Shown piece after piece: positions 1 through 9,511 of a stretch of 64,000 bases of DNA. Within the stretch, counting starts at the first letter, position 1, and every line of letters begins with the position of its first letter. Made by a program: the position numbers and the translations under genes. The notes under the pieces were generated by a model. It worked only from the letters and a program-made list of their open reading frames with translations. It did not search any database and was not told the origin of the DNA. This stretch comes from Bacteriovoracaceae bacterium UBA6153 (GTDB lineage: Bacteria > Bdellovibrionota > Bacteriovoracia > Bacteriovoracales > Bacteriovoracaceae). Location of the stretch: the NCBI GenBank assembly GCA_002428265.1, contig DIUR01000012.1, positions 186,001-250,000 on the forward strand, read 5' to 3'.

Positions 1-1031
1 ACTGAATTTTTAATGATAACTGCATCCGTTTTCATCGCCCCAATTTTTTGAACCATTGAGGTCTGGCCACAAGAAGCTTCAGATAAAAACACAGTGATCA
101 CTGGAGATTTTTTCGCGTCTGCGTTTGAGAATAATGGCATAGCAGTACTAACTGTATTCATCATTTCACGTAGAGCAAACTCAAAAACGACATCAGCATT
201 CTCAACATCAGAATCAGTTAATTCAAAAAGACCTTTTTTGATCAAGGTTTGAATATATGTTTCATTGATATCAAGGCTTCTTAGTGTTGTTCTCAATTGG
301 TAAATTCCAATTGGCTCTTTTTTGTGGATACGTTCGAAATTTCTTGTTAACTCATAAAGTTTCTTTTCTAGATCATCGATTTTATTTTTTTGCTTTTCAT
401 ACATTTCTTCACCGATCAGACTCTTTGCTGGAGCTTGAGGGGCCGGTTGTTGAAAAGACTGTTGCTGTTGTTGTGGAGCTGGATTCGTGCGAGCAATAGG
501 TGCAGTCTGCTCTCTGCGAGGAGCTGCTTGAACAGGTCTGGTTGCTTCTATTTCATCATCAAAATTAAATTCGCGTGAGTTTCTAGAAGGACGCTCATCT
601 CTTTCACCTAAGCTTAAAAAGTCATCAAGACCTTCTTTTAGTTGAGAAGCAATTCCTTTAGTTGTACTAACTGAACGATTTAAACCAGCGCTTCCGTACC
701 CAGATCCGCTTCTTTGATTTTGATTATTACTTTGCACTGAACGTTTCTCCTGAGACTGATCGTGCTGATCGATCATGTTAGCAATGTAGCTTGCGCTTCC
801 ATTATAAAATTCTTCTTTTTGGTTTTCGTTAAGAACGGTGTCGACCTGCGCTTTTCTCGTGTAATTCTTCTCAGAGATCGCCGCGGTGATTTCGATTTTT
901 TTCTTTTTGAATGCGCCTTTAAGACCCTTATTGGTTATTGTTTTAAGAATAACCGCATCAGGACCAAGCTCACGCTTGATGTCTTTTAATGCTTCTTCGA
1001 TTGTGTCTGCTTCAAATTTTCTAACGTACAT
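1..1031 (-). CDS. flhF: FlhF, flagellar SRP-type GTPase (partial, C-terminus outside window)
   Basis: FlhF is an SRP-family GTPase that places flagella at the pole. The N-terminus starts MYVRKFEADTIEEALKDIK followed by LGPDAVILKT, which matches the FlhF family opening. A long Gln/Pro/Ser-rich linker follows, then a helical N region and the start of the G domain. The reading frame runs off the window edge. At the position of the P-loop (usually GxxGxGKTT) the sequence reads SEASCGQTSM, so the first Gly and the Lys are missing. The start at 1031 lies 3 bases after the flhA stop, and the gene is the last visible member of the flagellar operon. Identity is firm. Whether it still binds GTP is doubtful. 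Confidence 0.9.
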   Translation of the reverse strand, partial: MYVRKFEADTIEEALKDIKRELGPDAVILKTITNKGLKGAFKKKKIEITAAISEKNYTRKAQVDTVLNENQKEEFYNGSASYIANMIDQHDQSQEKRSVQSNNQNQRSGSGYGSAGLNRSVSTTKGIASQLKEGLDDFLSLGERDERPSRNSREFNFDDEIEATRPVQAAPRREQTAPIARTNPAPQQQQQSFQQPAPQAPAKSLIGEEMYEKQKNKIDDLEKKLYELTRNFERIHKKEPIGIYQLRTTLRSLDINETYIQTLIKKGLFELTDSDVENADVVFEFALREMMNTVSTAMPLFSNADAKKSPVITVFLSEASCGQTSMVQKIGAMKTDAVIIKNS

Positions 1032-1034
1032 TTA

Positions 1035-3113
1035 TTATAACCTCACCGTTCCTAGTGATCTGATATTAGCATCTGGGCTTAATTCATTGTGGCTTACTAC
1101 CACAAGGTTAGGGATAAATTTTTCAGTTAAGCGCTTAAAGTGTGAGCGTATAACCGGAGAACACAGAACCACCATCTTCTCACCCATGTTTGTTGCTTCT
1201 TCAATTTTTTCATTGAGTGAAGCCAGGATGATCTGAGTAACTTTTGGATCCAGAGAAAGTTGGTGTCCTTGGTCTGTCTGGATAATATTTTGAGCGATAG
1301 ACTCTTCAATATTTCGATCCAAAGTAAACAAAGGAATATCTCCCGAATCACTTTTTATCTTCTCAGTAATGGTTCTAAAGAGCGACTGACGAGAGTGTTC
1401 TGTCAGGGCTTCAGTGTCTTTAATTGTAGAGCCGAACTCTGATAAAGTCTCCAAAATTGTGCGTAGATCACGGACCGAAACCCCTTCTCTTAGTAAATTT
1501 TTCATGACTCTTAAAACGATTCCAAGATTGACGATTTCCGGGATTAAATCGTTGACTAATTTTGGGTTCGTCTCTTTAAAATTGTCCAGAACACGTACTA
1601 ATTCCTGGCGTCCGAATAGCTCGTGAAGGTTAGATTTTAAGATCTCAGTTAAGTGAGTTGCCACAATAGTTGAGCAATCAACTACAGTGTAACCATTGTA
1701 TTGAGCATCTTCTTTTTGGTCTTCAGAAATCCAGACTGCACGAAGGCCAAATACTGGCTCGGTTGTTTCCACCCCGTCCATTTTTTCAATAACAGTTCCC
1801 GGGTCCATTGCCAGGAAGTAGTCTGACATCAGCTCGCCTTTAGCAACCTGAACACCTTTAATTTTTACAGAGTATCCACCTGGCTTTAATTCCAGGTTAT
1901 CTTTGATTTTAACTGAAGGAATAATAACCCCCCAATCAAGAGCAAAGATTTTTCTCATGTGAGTAATACGCTCAAGAAGATCCCCGTTTTGTTCCGTATC
2001 AACTAAATGAACAAGTCCGTATCCAACTTCCAGTTCGACTAATTCCATATTAAGAAGTTCTTCAAGATTTTGTGGATTAACTTTTTTGGTAATCTCAACA
2101 GCTTTTGCTTTTTCAGCAAGAACTTCGTTGTTGTTACCTTGATCGATTTTATAAGCAACAAAAGCAAGAGCTCCACCCATCATAAAAAATGGAAGTTTTG
2201 GAAGTCCCGGGATTAATCCGAAAAAGATTAAAACTGCAGCCGAGATATAAATTGCTTTCGGGTGAATCTTGAATTGTTTAGAAACCTGAGTTCCGATATT
2301 TTCATCGTTAGTAGAGCGAGTAACGATAATACCGGCAGCAGTAGAAATAATTAGTGCCGGGATCTGAGTGATAAGACCATCACCAACAGTTAAGAGAGTA
2401 AATGTTTGAGCTGCTGTAGCGAAATCCATTCCATTTTGAGCAACACCGATGATGATACCACCGATAATGTTAACAGCTGTAATTAAGATACCTGCAATTG
2501 CATCTCCGCGAACGAACTTCGAAGCACCGTCCATAGACCCGTAAAAATCAGATTCTTCAGCTACTTCTTTACGTCTTCTTTTTGCTTCTACATCATTAAT
2601 TAATCCTGCGTTTAAGTCCGCATCGATGGCCATTTGTTTACCTGGCATTGCATCTAAAGCGAATCTTGCTGCAACTTCAGCTACCCTTCCAGCACCTTTC
2701 GTAACAACCATAAAGTTAATGATAACTAAGATGATGAATACGATGATACCAACGACGAAGTTACCTTCAACAACGAACTCACCGAATGACTTAATAAGCT
2801 CACCCGCGGCGGCCGTTCCATCGGTTGATCCGTGAATTAAAATATTTCTCGTTGAAGCAACGTTTAGGGCCAGACGAAATAAAGTTGAGATAAGTAGTAC
2901 AGATGGAAACGTTGAGAAATCCAACGGCTTCTTAGAGTAAAGAGCAACAAGCATAATCATAACTGCTGTTGCAAGAGACAAAGCAAGCAAAAGATCCAGA
3001 ATAAATGGATGAACCGGAACGATCATAACCACAAGGATCATTAAAATACCAACCGCCGCCAGGACATCCGGGCCTTGAGAGAATATTTTCATCTTTTTTA
3101 AAATGTCATTCAT
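1035..3113 (-). CDS. flhA: FlhA, flagellar export gate protein
   Basis: FlhA is the large export-gate protein of the flagellar type III secretion system. At 692 residues it has the family's usual length. The N-terminal half is a bundle of about eight membrane segments beginning near residue 15. It contains the conserved FHIPEP-region features, including RVAEVAARFALDAMPGKQMA and DFYGSMDGASKFVRGDAIAG. The C-terminal half is the soluble cytosolic domain, which receives chaperone-substrate complexes. It sits between flhB (16-bp gap) and flhF (3-bp gap), in the same order as in many flagellated proteobacteria. Nothing looks truncated. Confidence 0.97.
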   Translation of the reverse strand: MNDILKKMKIFSQGPDVLAAVGILMILVVMIVPVHPFILDLLLALSLATAVMIMLVALYSKKPLDFSTFPSVLLISTLFRLALNVASTRNILIHGSTDGTAAAGELIKSFGEFVVEGNFVVGIIVFIILVIINFMVVTKGAGRVAEVAARFALDAMPGKQMAIDADLNAGLINDVEAKRRRKEVAEESDFYGSMDGASKFVRGDAIAGILITAVNIIGGIIIGVAQNGMDFATAAQTFTLLTVGDGLITQIPALIISTAAGIIVTRSTNDENIGTQVSKQFKIHPKAIYISAAVLIFFGLIPGLPKLPFFMMGGALAFVAYKIDQGNNNEVLAEKAKAVEITKKVNPQNLEELLNMELVELEVGYGLVHLVDTEQNGDLLERITHMRKIFALDWGVIIPSVKIKDNLELKPGGYSVKIKGVQVAKGELMSDYFLAMDPGTVIEKMDGVETTEPVFGLRAVWISEDQKEDAQYNGYTVVDCSTIVATHLTEILKSNLHELFGRQELVRVLDNFKETNPKLVNDLIPEIVNLGIVLRVMKNLLREGVSVRDLRTILETLSEFGSTIKDTEALTEHSRQSLFRTITEKIKSDSGDIPLFTLDRNIEESIAQNIIQTDQGHQLSLDPKVTQIILASLNEKIEEATNMGEKMVVLCSPVIRSHFKRLTEKFIPNLVVVSHNELSPDANIRSLGTVRL

Positions 3114-3129
3114 AGTTACCTACTCTTTA

Positions 3130-4209
3130 TTAAGCTAGCGCTTTACGCTTTTTCTTTAATTTATAAACAAATGCCAGAACCTCTGCGATCGCTTTATACA
3201 TATTGCGAGGAACAGGCTGTCCAACCTTCACAGTTTTATAAAGTGTTCTTGCAAGGGCCACGTTTTCCACGATTGGAATATTGTGTTCTTTTGCAATCTC
3301 TCTGATCTTCATAGCAAGATGATCTTGTCCTTTACCGACGATCATTGGAGAGACCATTGTTTCACTATCATATTTTAAAACAATACTAATGTGAGTCGGG
3401 TTCGTGATAATAACATCAGCAGACTTCACATCTTGAATCATGCGTTTTCTAGACATCTCACGCTGAATCTGACGGATTCTTTGTTTAACTTCCGGATTAC
3501 CATCCTGCTCTTTACTTTCTTGCTTTAATTGTTGCTTCGTTTGCATCAACTTCTGCTTATAAGTATATTTTTGCCAAGCAAAGTCTAGGATTGCGATCAC
3601 TGTCCATGCTAATAAAATTGCAAAAGAAATTCTCATTAAAAGATCTTTTGAATGGACATAGGCCTGAGACATTTCCATGTGCATAAGACCGTTGTATTTC
3701 GCGATATCATCTTTTAAATAAACATAAACAACTGACAAGATAACAACGAATTTAAAGATCCCTTTTACTGTTTCAAAAAGTGCCTGCTTCGAAAAAAGTT
3801 TTTTAATACCATTGATTGGATTAACTCTGTCGAAGTTAAGTTCAAGAACATCCGGCGAATATAAAAACCCTACCTGGGCCACCTGAGCAAAAACCCCTGC
3901 GCACATTGCAACGAAAAGAACCGGTGCAGAACATTTTGCAGCTACAATAAATGTTTTAGTCGTAATTGTATTAAGAGATTTGGGAGCGAAAGCAGAAGCT
4001 ATGTCCAGCGTATAAAGCCATTCTATATAGGCAGTCATTTGCTCAAAAATATAGACGAGCGAAAGCGACAATGTCATTAGACAAGCAGCCAGTACAAGAA
4101 CAGATGTTAATTCACGAGAAGAGGCTACATCCCCTTTCTTCCTGAACTCATCAATCCTATGCTGGGAGGGGTCTTCGGTCTTTTCCCCGCCGTCGTTTTC
4201 TTCAGACAT
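3130..4209 (-). CDS. flhB: FlhB, export switch protein with NPTH autocleavage site
   Basis: FlhB switches export specificity from rod/hook to filament substrates by cleaving itself. The 359-residue protein has a charged N-terminus (EKTEDPSQHRIDEFRKKGDV) typical of the family and four membrane segments between about residues 34 and 215. A cytosolic domain carries the cleavage motif N270-P271-T272-H273. It lies in the operon between fliR and flhA. All key residues are present, so it should be functional. Confidence 0.97.
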   Translation of the reverse strand: MSEENDGGEKTEDPSQHRIDEFRKKGDVASSRELTSVLVLAACLMTLSLSLVYIFEQMTAYIEWLYTLDIASAFAPKSLNTITTKTFIVAAKCSAPVLFVAMCAGVFAQVAQVGFLYSPDVLELNFDRVNPINGIKKLFSKQALFETVKGIFKFVVILSVVYVYLKDDIAKYNGLMHMEMSQAYVHSKDLLMRISFAILLAWTVIAILDFAWQKYTYKQKLMQTKQQLKQESKEQDGNPEVKQRIRQIQREMSRKRMIQDVKSADVIITNPTHISIVLKYDSETMVSPMIVGKGQDHLAMKIREIAKEHNIPIVENVALARTLYKTVKVGQPVPRNMYKAIAEVLAFVYKLKKKRKALA

Positions 4210-4256
4210 TCTTGTCTTCCTTTACCGCTTGCAATCCTTGCTCACGGAATCTCAAG

Positions 4257-5036
4257 TTAAGAGATAAATTGAAACCAGTCACCTAATCTGTCTGTATAAA
4301 TTCTAAAGCATGTTGCAAAGAACTCATCAGAACCAACCACAAATACTAAAAGTCCCAAACCAATGTTGACCGCAAAACTTACTGCGATAACATTCATTTG
4401 AGGTACGGCCCTTGAGACAATTCCCATAACCGCATTGATAATTAAGTTAATAAAAATCATCGGTGTTGCCAGCATGATCGAAGAGATAAAAATAGATTTA
4501 AACATAATCATGAAAAAATCCATCGAGTGAGCAAGCTTACCGATATTGTAAACATGTATAGAAGAAAAAGAGTTGATAACGCCTTTAAACATCGGCAGCA
4601 ATGCGCCCGATGTGATGATCATCATTAATATTGTCCACTCAATTAATTTTTCAAACGGACCAATCGGTTGCCCTGCTTGTGGATCAAAGTAACTTAGAGC
4701 ATTGAATCCAATTTGCTGAGTAATTAATGCACCAGTTGAAATAAAAATACTCATAAGTGCTTTAACAAAAAATCCAATGATCAAACCGACAACTGTGTTG
4801 AAGATTGTAAGAATCCAGAAACTTTCCGGACCAACATAGTTGATGTCCATAATGATCTGATCTTGAACCAATGGAAAAAAAGCAAATGTTAACATCAGTG
4901 TTGTAAGAATTTTTACAATCACTGGGATTGAAACACTTTCAAATAACGGCAATTGAAAAATAATTGCCAACCAACGACTGAATGCCAGCCAAAAGGCCGT
5001 AATCATCGTCATGTCTGTTATTTGAATGCTAAGCAT
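4257..5036 (-). CDS. fliR: FliR, flagellar export gate protein
   Basis: FliR joins FliP and FliQ to form the inner-membrane export gate. The 259-residue protein is almost entirely hydrophobic, with about six predicted membrane helices. It has the family features PLFESVSIPVIVKI near the N-terminus and the FFVKALMSIFISTGALITQQIGF segment region near residues 90-115. It lies between fliQ (16-bp gap) and flhB (47-bp gap) on the same strand. Length and topology are normal. Confidence 0.95.
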   Translation of the reverse strand: MLSIQITDMTMITAFWLAFSRWLAIIFQLPLFESVSIPVIVKILTTLMLTFAFFPLVQDQIIMDINYVGPESFWILTIFNTVVGLIIGFFVKALMSIFISTGALITQQIGFNALSYFDPQAGQPIGPFEKLIEWTILMMIITSGALLPMFKGVINSFSSIHVYNIGKLAHSMDFFMIMFKSIFISSIMLATPMIFINLIINAVMGIVSRAVPQMNVIAVSFAVNIGLGLLVFVVGSDEFFATCFRIYTDRLGDWFQFIS

Positions 5037-5052
5037 TTCGTTATTCCCTTAA

Positions 5053-5328
5053 TTATCTTTCAGCTACAATACTTGGAATCTGTAAAATTAAATCTTTCGT
5101 AAAAGTAGTAAGAGAATCAGACATCCACGGTCCTAAGAAAATAAGTGCAGCAACAATAACAATCATCTTTGGGATGAATGAAAGTGTTTGTTCGTTGATC
5201 TGAGTGACCGCTTGAAAAAGCGATACTAAAATCCCCACGACAAGTGCACCGACCAGCATCGGAGCTGATACCATAAGAGCAACTTTGATGGCCTGATTTG
5301 TAATATCTGCATATGAATCAAATTGCAT
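5053..5328 (-). CDS. fliQ: FliQ, flagellar export gate protein
   Basis: FliQ is the small two-helix subunit of the FliPQR export gate. The 91-residue protein has two long hydrophobic segments (about residues 15-37 and 50-75). Between them is the conserved QAVTQINEQTLSFIPK loop characteristic of FliQ/SpaQ. It follows fliP by 9 bases and precedes fliR, the standard order. Confidence 0.96.
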   Translation of the reverse strand: MQFDSYADITNQAIKVALMVSAPMLVGALVVGILVSLFQAVTQINEQTLSFIPKMIVIVAALIFLGPWMSDSLTTFTKDLILQIPSIVAER

Positions 5329-5337
5329 ATTTCTGCC

Positions 5338-6123
5338 TTATGGGTTGAACGATCTTAAGATCGAACCTGTTACTAACTGCCATCCGTCTACTAATACAAA
5401 CAGTAAAAGTTTGAATGGAAGTGAGATAACTACCGGAGGTAACATCATCATCCCCATTGCCATTAACACAGAAGCTACGACCATATCCAAAATCAAAAAT
5501 GGAATATAAAGCAGGAAACCAATTTGAAACGAAGTCTTAAGTTCAGAAATAATAAAAGCTGGAATCAAGTAATGAATAGGCACATCATCAATTGTCGATG
5601 GTGCAGACTTTCCAGTTACATCATAAAAAAGACCGATGTCAGCTTTTCTAACTTGTTTTTGCATGAACGATCTTAAACCTAAAACGATTTCATCAATCGC
5701 TACTGTTGTTGTAATCGTCTTTGCCATGTAAGGCTGAATAGCTTTGTTGTAAATTCGCTCACCAGTTGGTTGCATTACAAACAAAGATAAGAACAATGAA
5801 AACCCAACTAATAATTGGTTAGGTGGCATGTTCGCTGTACCGATGGCCTGTCTCATGAAAGATAAAACAATCAGGATTCTTGTAAAGCTTGTACAAAGAA
5901 TAAGAATTGATGGTGCTAATGTGATGACAGTAAAAAGAAGTAAAACTTCAATCGAGTCAACCAGGTTTGCTCCCTGACCGAAGTTAATCGACATACCAGG
6001 AAGAGCGACGTTATTAGCTGGACTTGCTGCTTGAGCAAATACCAGTGCCGGAAGCAACAAAGGCACTAACACTAGCGCCAAAGTTTTTAAGAATTTTTTG
6101 AAACGAGCATCCATGCTCACCAA
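5338..6123 (-). CDS. fliP: FliP, flagellar export gate protein
   Basis: FliP forms the core pentamer of the export gate. The 261-residue protein begins with a cleavable signal peptide (hydrophobic to about residue 30, then AQAASPANN), as known for FliP. Conserved family stretches follow: SFTRILIVLSFMRQAIGTA, PPNQLLVGFSLFLSLFVM, and a C-terminal VVASVLMAMGMMMLPP segment. It lies 5 bases after fliO and is probably translationally linked to it. Confidence 0.97.
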   Translation of the reverse strand: MVSMDARFKKFLKTLALVLVPLLLPALVFAQAASPANNVALPGMSINFGQGANLVDSIEVLLLFTVITLAPSILILCTSFTRILIVLSFMRQAIGTANMPPNQLLVGFSLFLSLFVMQPTGERIYNKAIQPYMAKTITTTVAIDEIVLGLRSFMQKQVRKADIGLFYDVTGKSAPSTIDDVPIHYLIPAFIISELKTSFQIGFLLYIPFLILDMVVASVLMAMGMMMLPPVVISLPFKLLLFVLVDGWQLVTGSILRSFNP

Positions 6124-6128
6124 TCCTA

Positions 6129-7379
6129 TTAAAGTTGTTTTAAATTTTTTACTTTCGTTTTAATTTGATCTGAAAATCTCACCTGGTCTTGAACTGGTGC
6201 TTTTTCGATCGACTTAAGAGCATTCGTTGCAGCTCTATCATTTTTTCTAGCTGGAACAGTGTCATTTAACATGTCGTCTAGAGAATCCATCTCATAGTCG
6301 TCACCGTATGTTCCGCGAGGCTCAACTTCTTTTAGTTTAAATTCTTTTTCAGCTTTATTAGCTGACGATAAATTCGTATCAAAATTCGACCCTGTAATTT
6401 CTTCTTCACCCGATTTGATCAAACCAGCAACATCTGAAATTTCAGAAATCATCTGGATGCCTGTCTCAGAGCTTGAAATCAGGAATACTTGTTTATGGGC
6501 CTTTACCATCATCAATGTTCTCTTTGGCGCAACGTGAGTTGTACTTAAAACTTCGACCAACTTAGTGCTATGTAAAAATCCCAACTTTCCTTTCTTGATG
6601 ATTCCTTTTTTAAACAGAGTTAGAACTCCATAAAATCCGGCGATCATAATGGCCATAAAAGCAACGAACTTGCCAATATATCCCGCGACTGAAAACTTAG
6701 ATTCAGTTTTAGCTTCGGCCTGTTCTCCAGTACTTTGAGCATCTCCAGAAGTTTTAGCAACTCCTGCCTGAGTCAGATTGACTCTATCGGTATCATCATG
6801 GGCTGCTTTTTTGGCTTCGATTTTCTCTTCAGCGTGTTTATCGTTCGCTAATTTTTCCTGATTTTTCACAAGAGTAGATAAATAACTCTCATCTAGTTTT
6901 TCTGCTTCTGCATTGCTCGCTGCAGTTTCAAGCACGATAGCTTTTTCAGTGATCCCAGGAGCTCTAGAGACCTCAGGAGCAGACTTCTTAGCTATTTCGA
7001 TACGTGGGTAATTAACATCGATTGAACCCTCTTTAAGGGTAATAGCGACTTCTGATTCTCTGCCTTTCAGCGAGTATGGAAGTGCAATGTTTAATGCAAC
7101 AGTTTCTTCACCAGTCATTGTGGCAGAAAGAGATGTTCCATTGATCTTCTTATTGATTTTAGATCCAAGGCCTGAGTTTGGAATGATGATGCTTACATTT
7201 TTATCCGAAACTACAATCTTTGGATTGTCGTTAAGAATGCCGACATGTTTAATCGACAGCCTTGATTCCGTCCCTTTGTTATTAGTCAGTTCGGCACTTT
7301 TAATAGTGATATCGGCTGCTGATAAGTTAAGAGAAGTTAGAGCTGCAATTGTAAGTACTAATGTTTTCACTGTTTTCAT
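6129..7379 (-). CDS. fliO: FliO-like protein with a large periplasmic domain
   Basis: FliO helps assemble the FliP ring. The 416-residue protein has a signal peptide (residues 1-21) and a beta-rich region of about 110 residues. An acidic, Ala/Glu/Lys-rich linker follows (about 140-230), then one membrane helix (about 236-256) and the cytosolic FliO domain (KLGFLHSTKLVEVLSTTHVAP and KRTLMMVKAHKQVFLISSS). A further acidic tail extends to residue 416. E. coli FliO is only about 120 residues, so most of this protein is extra. The call rests on the FliO domain and its position between fliN and fliP. The N-terminal domain resembles an AMIN-type fold only by its alternating pattern, which is inference. 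Confidence 0.85.
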   Translation of the reverse strand: MKTVKTLVLTIAALTSLNLSAADITIKSAELTNNKGTESRLSIKHVGILNDNPKIVVSDKNVSIIIPNSGLGSKINKKINGTSLSATMTGEETVALNIALPYSLKGRESEVAITLKEGSIDVNYPRIEIAKKSAPEVSRAPGITEKAIVLETAASNAEAEKLDESYLSTLVKNQEKLANDKHAEEKIEAKKAAHDDTDRVNLTQAGVAKTSGDAQSTGEQAEAKTESKFSVAGYIGKFVAFMAIMIAGFYGVLTLFKKGIIKKGKLGFLHSTKLVEVLSTTHVAPKRTLMMVKAHKQVFLISSSETGIQMISEISDVAGLIKSGEEEITGSNFDTNLSSANKAEKEFKLKEVEPRGTYGDDYEMDSLDDMLNDTVPARKNDRAATNALKSIEKAPVQDQVRFSDQIKTKVKNLKQL

Positions 7380-7403
7380 TCCTCAATCCTTGAGAATTAT
7401 TTC

Positions 7404-7736
7404 TTATTTTAAAGTTTCAATACGTTCAATAGGGCTGATGATGTCTGTTAAACGAATACCAAACTTTTCGTTAACAACAACTACTTCACCTTTTGCAACT
7501 AGTTTGCCATTTACTAGGATCTCAAGTGGCTCACCTGCAAGCTTATCAAGCTCGAGAACCGATCCCTGGCCCAACTGTAGTAAATCTTTCACGATGATTT
7601 GAGTTCTTCCCAATTCAACTGAAACCTTCAGAGGAATATCCAGGATAAAATCCAGGTTCTGGACTTTAAGCTTATTTAGCGAGTCGTCTCCCGCTTTTAC
7701 TGAATCTGCCATTCTATCAACTGAAACCTTATTCAT
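7404..7736 (-). CDS. fliN: FliN, flagellar motor switch protein
   Basis: FliN is a C-ring switch subunit that also helps deliver export substrates. The 110-residue protein has a short N-terminal tail and then the complete SpoA domain. Conserved features are [40 protein letters not shown] and [23 protein letters not shown]-type ribosome-binding site precedes the start. It lies 38 bases after fliM in the operon. Confidence 0.97.
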   Translation of the reverse strand: MNKVSVDRMADSVKAGDDSLNKLKVQNLDFILDIPLKVSVELGRTQIIVKDLLQLGQGSVLELDKLAGEPLEILVNGKLVAKGEVVVVNEKFGIRLTDIISPIERIETLK

Positions 7737-7774
7737 ATAATCTCCCTCTCGATCTTTTATTATTTATTCAAATC

Positions 7775-8800
7775 CTATTCGTCTTCCATCGACTCAAGTG
7801 ATATCGGTGCATCCACATGAGTGATTTGAACAGCTCTACTGCCCTTATAAGTTCCCATCAGACACTTCATTTTATCTACGCCTTCAATCGCGACAGTTAC
7901 TTCACCTGAAGCATCCTGATTAAGTGGGATAACGTCCCCTGGCTCTAGTGTTAATAGATCTCCAAGAGTCATTTCTGTTTCACCAAGGCGAACAACGACA
8001 GTCGCTTTCGTATTCTTGATGTGCTCGTTCATCGCCTGTGTCCAGATCGAGTCGGCCATTTCGTTATCTGTCTGGAAACTTGATGATAGTTTTTGCTTGA
8101 TTGGCTCAATTGTAGAATAAGGAACAACAATCATGATTGTTCCTGAAGCAGATTCGAACTCTACTTCAAGAGTTGTTGCGATAATAACGTCTGAAGGTGG
8201 TACAACCCCGACGAACTGAGGGTTAATTTCTGTACGAAGATACTGTGCATCGATTCTGTGAACTGGTGCCCATGCTTCTTCAAGATCGTTGATTGCCATA
8301 TCCATGATTTTTCTCATGAATGAAAGCTCGATCATTGTAAATTCTTTTCCTTCAATCTTTGTGAATGGTCTATCTGTTCCACCAAAGTATGAATCGATAA
8401 TTGCGTAAGCAAGTTTTGATTCGAATACCAGTAGAGCAGGTCCTCTTAACTCGTTATATCTCATAATACACATGCACGATGGGATCGGAAGTGTGTTTAC
8501 GAACTCACCGAACTTTAAAAGGTCAGTTGAGATAATTGAAATTGTCGAAATTTTTCTAAGGGAGTTAGAAAGGGATACACGAAAGCTTCTGATGAATCTT
8601 TCATAGATGATTTCAAGAATAGGCATTCTTCCACGAATAACCCTGTCTTGATTGGTAAGATCGTAGGTTTGAATATTTTCATCAGAATCATCTGATGATG
8701 ATCCGCCTGAATCACCGCCGCCTGAAAACGAATCTGTTCCACCATCGTTAACCGCGTTTAATAATGCATCTACTTCGTCTTGACTTAAAACCTGTGCCAT
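7775..8800 (-). CDS. fliM: FliM, flagellar motor switch protein
   Basis: FliM connects CheY-phosphate binding to rotor switching. The 341-residue protein starts with the CheY-binding peptide LSQDEVDALL (residues 5-14) and a Gly/Ser/Asp-rich linker. The middle domain follows (LRGPALLVFESKLAYAIIDSYFGG), then the C-terminal SpoA domain (TVVVRLGETEMTLGDLLTLEPGDVI). A strong AGGAGGGGAG ribosome-binding site sits just upstream of the start. Length matches the family. Confidence 0.97.
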   Translation of the reverse strand: MAQVLSQDEVDALLNAVNDGGTDSFSGGGDSGGSSSDDSDENIQTYDLTNQDRVIRGRMPILEIIYERFIRSFRVSLSNSLRKISTISIISTDLLKFGEFVNTLPIPSCMCIMRYNELRGPALLVFESKLAYAIIDSYFGGTDRPFTKIEGKEFTMIELSFMRKIMDMAINDLEEAWAPVHRIDAQYLRTEINPQFVGVVPPSDVIIATTLEVEFESASGTIMIVVPYSTIEPIKQKLSSSFQTDNEMADSIWTQAMNEHIKNTKATVVVRLGETEMTLGDLLTLEPGDVIPLNQDASGEVTVAIEGVDKMKCLMGTYKGSRAVQITHVDAPISLESMEDE

Positions 8801-8879
8801 AATTCTCCCCTCCTGGGATTCTTAAAGCCGTGTGCTCAATCTGACCTCATGTCAGTAAGCTGCGAAAATAACACTCAAA

Positions 8880-9473
8880 CTAGTTGATCTGAAAACCTAC
8901 ATAAAAAATATCTTCAAGGTGTCCATCAACTAAAAAATTGTTAACAGCTGTCTTGATTTCTTCTTTTAAGTACTCTTTTCCTTCTCTCTTTAAAAGCTCT
9001 TCAGGTTTTTTTGCGTTCAACATACTAATGATCGCATCACTGATCTGAGGCTTTCTTGCATCAACTTCATCTTTCTTAGTATCTTTTGTAAATTTTAAAA
9101 CAAGAGAAATACGAATATATCTCTTAGGGCCTTCTCCTTGAGCAAGGTTGGCCGTAAATGGATCAATTGGATACATGAGCCCATCTGATTTTGCAGCTGT
9201 AGCTGCTCCACCTGCAGCAGGAGCTCCATGCTCTCCAGCGGCTGCGGCCTCTCCACCAGCAGCGGCAGCACCGTGCTCGCCACCCGCAAGTTGTTGTTGC
9301 ATAACATCTGCAGCAGTCGTAACTGAATTTAATTTTTTATGATTTTGAAATTGGAAAAAACCAATCGCGCATACAGCAAGTGTATTAACCAAAACGAGAA
9401 CTACTAAAAGAGGATTTTTTCCAGACGTTGCTTGTGATCCTTCATGATCATCAGTCTTCTTTTCTTCGGCCAA
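8880..9473 (-). CDS. fliL: FliL, flagellar basal-body-associated protein
   Basis: FliL is a single-pass membrane protein that surrounds and supports the stator. The 197-residue protein has a short charged N-terminus and a membrane helix at about residues 22-43. An Ala/Gly/Glu-rich low-complexity linker (about 65-93) follows, then the periplasmic FliL domain (KRYIRISLVLKFTKD and a C-terminal DIFYVGFQIN). The start is TTG, chosen because AAGGTG lies 6-7 bases upstream and no in-frame ATG is available. It is the first gene after the promoter at 9512-9540. Confidence 0.93.
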   Translation of the reverse strand: MAEEKKTDDHEGSQATSGKNPLLVVLVLVNTLAVCAIGFFQFQNHKKLNSVTTAADVMQQQLAGGEHGAAAAGGEAAAAGEHGAPAAGGAATAAKSDGLMYPIDPFTANLAQGEGPKRYIRISLVLKFTKDTKKDEVDARKPQISDAIISMLNAKKPEELLKREGKEYLKEEIKTAVNNFLVDGHLEDIFYVGFQIN

Positions 9474-9511
9474 CTATTCACCTTCCATGGTTTATTGGGT
9501 ACCTGTCAAAA

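Noticed and set aside
7087..7602. 171-codon plus-strand open frame across fliO and fliN
   Set aside because: It lies opposite two well-supported flagellar genes and has no ribosome site or recognisable domain.
9148..9342. Plus-strand Ala/Pro-rich open frame opposite fliL
   Set aside because: It is the reverse of the Ala/Gly linker of FliL.
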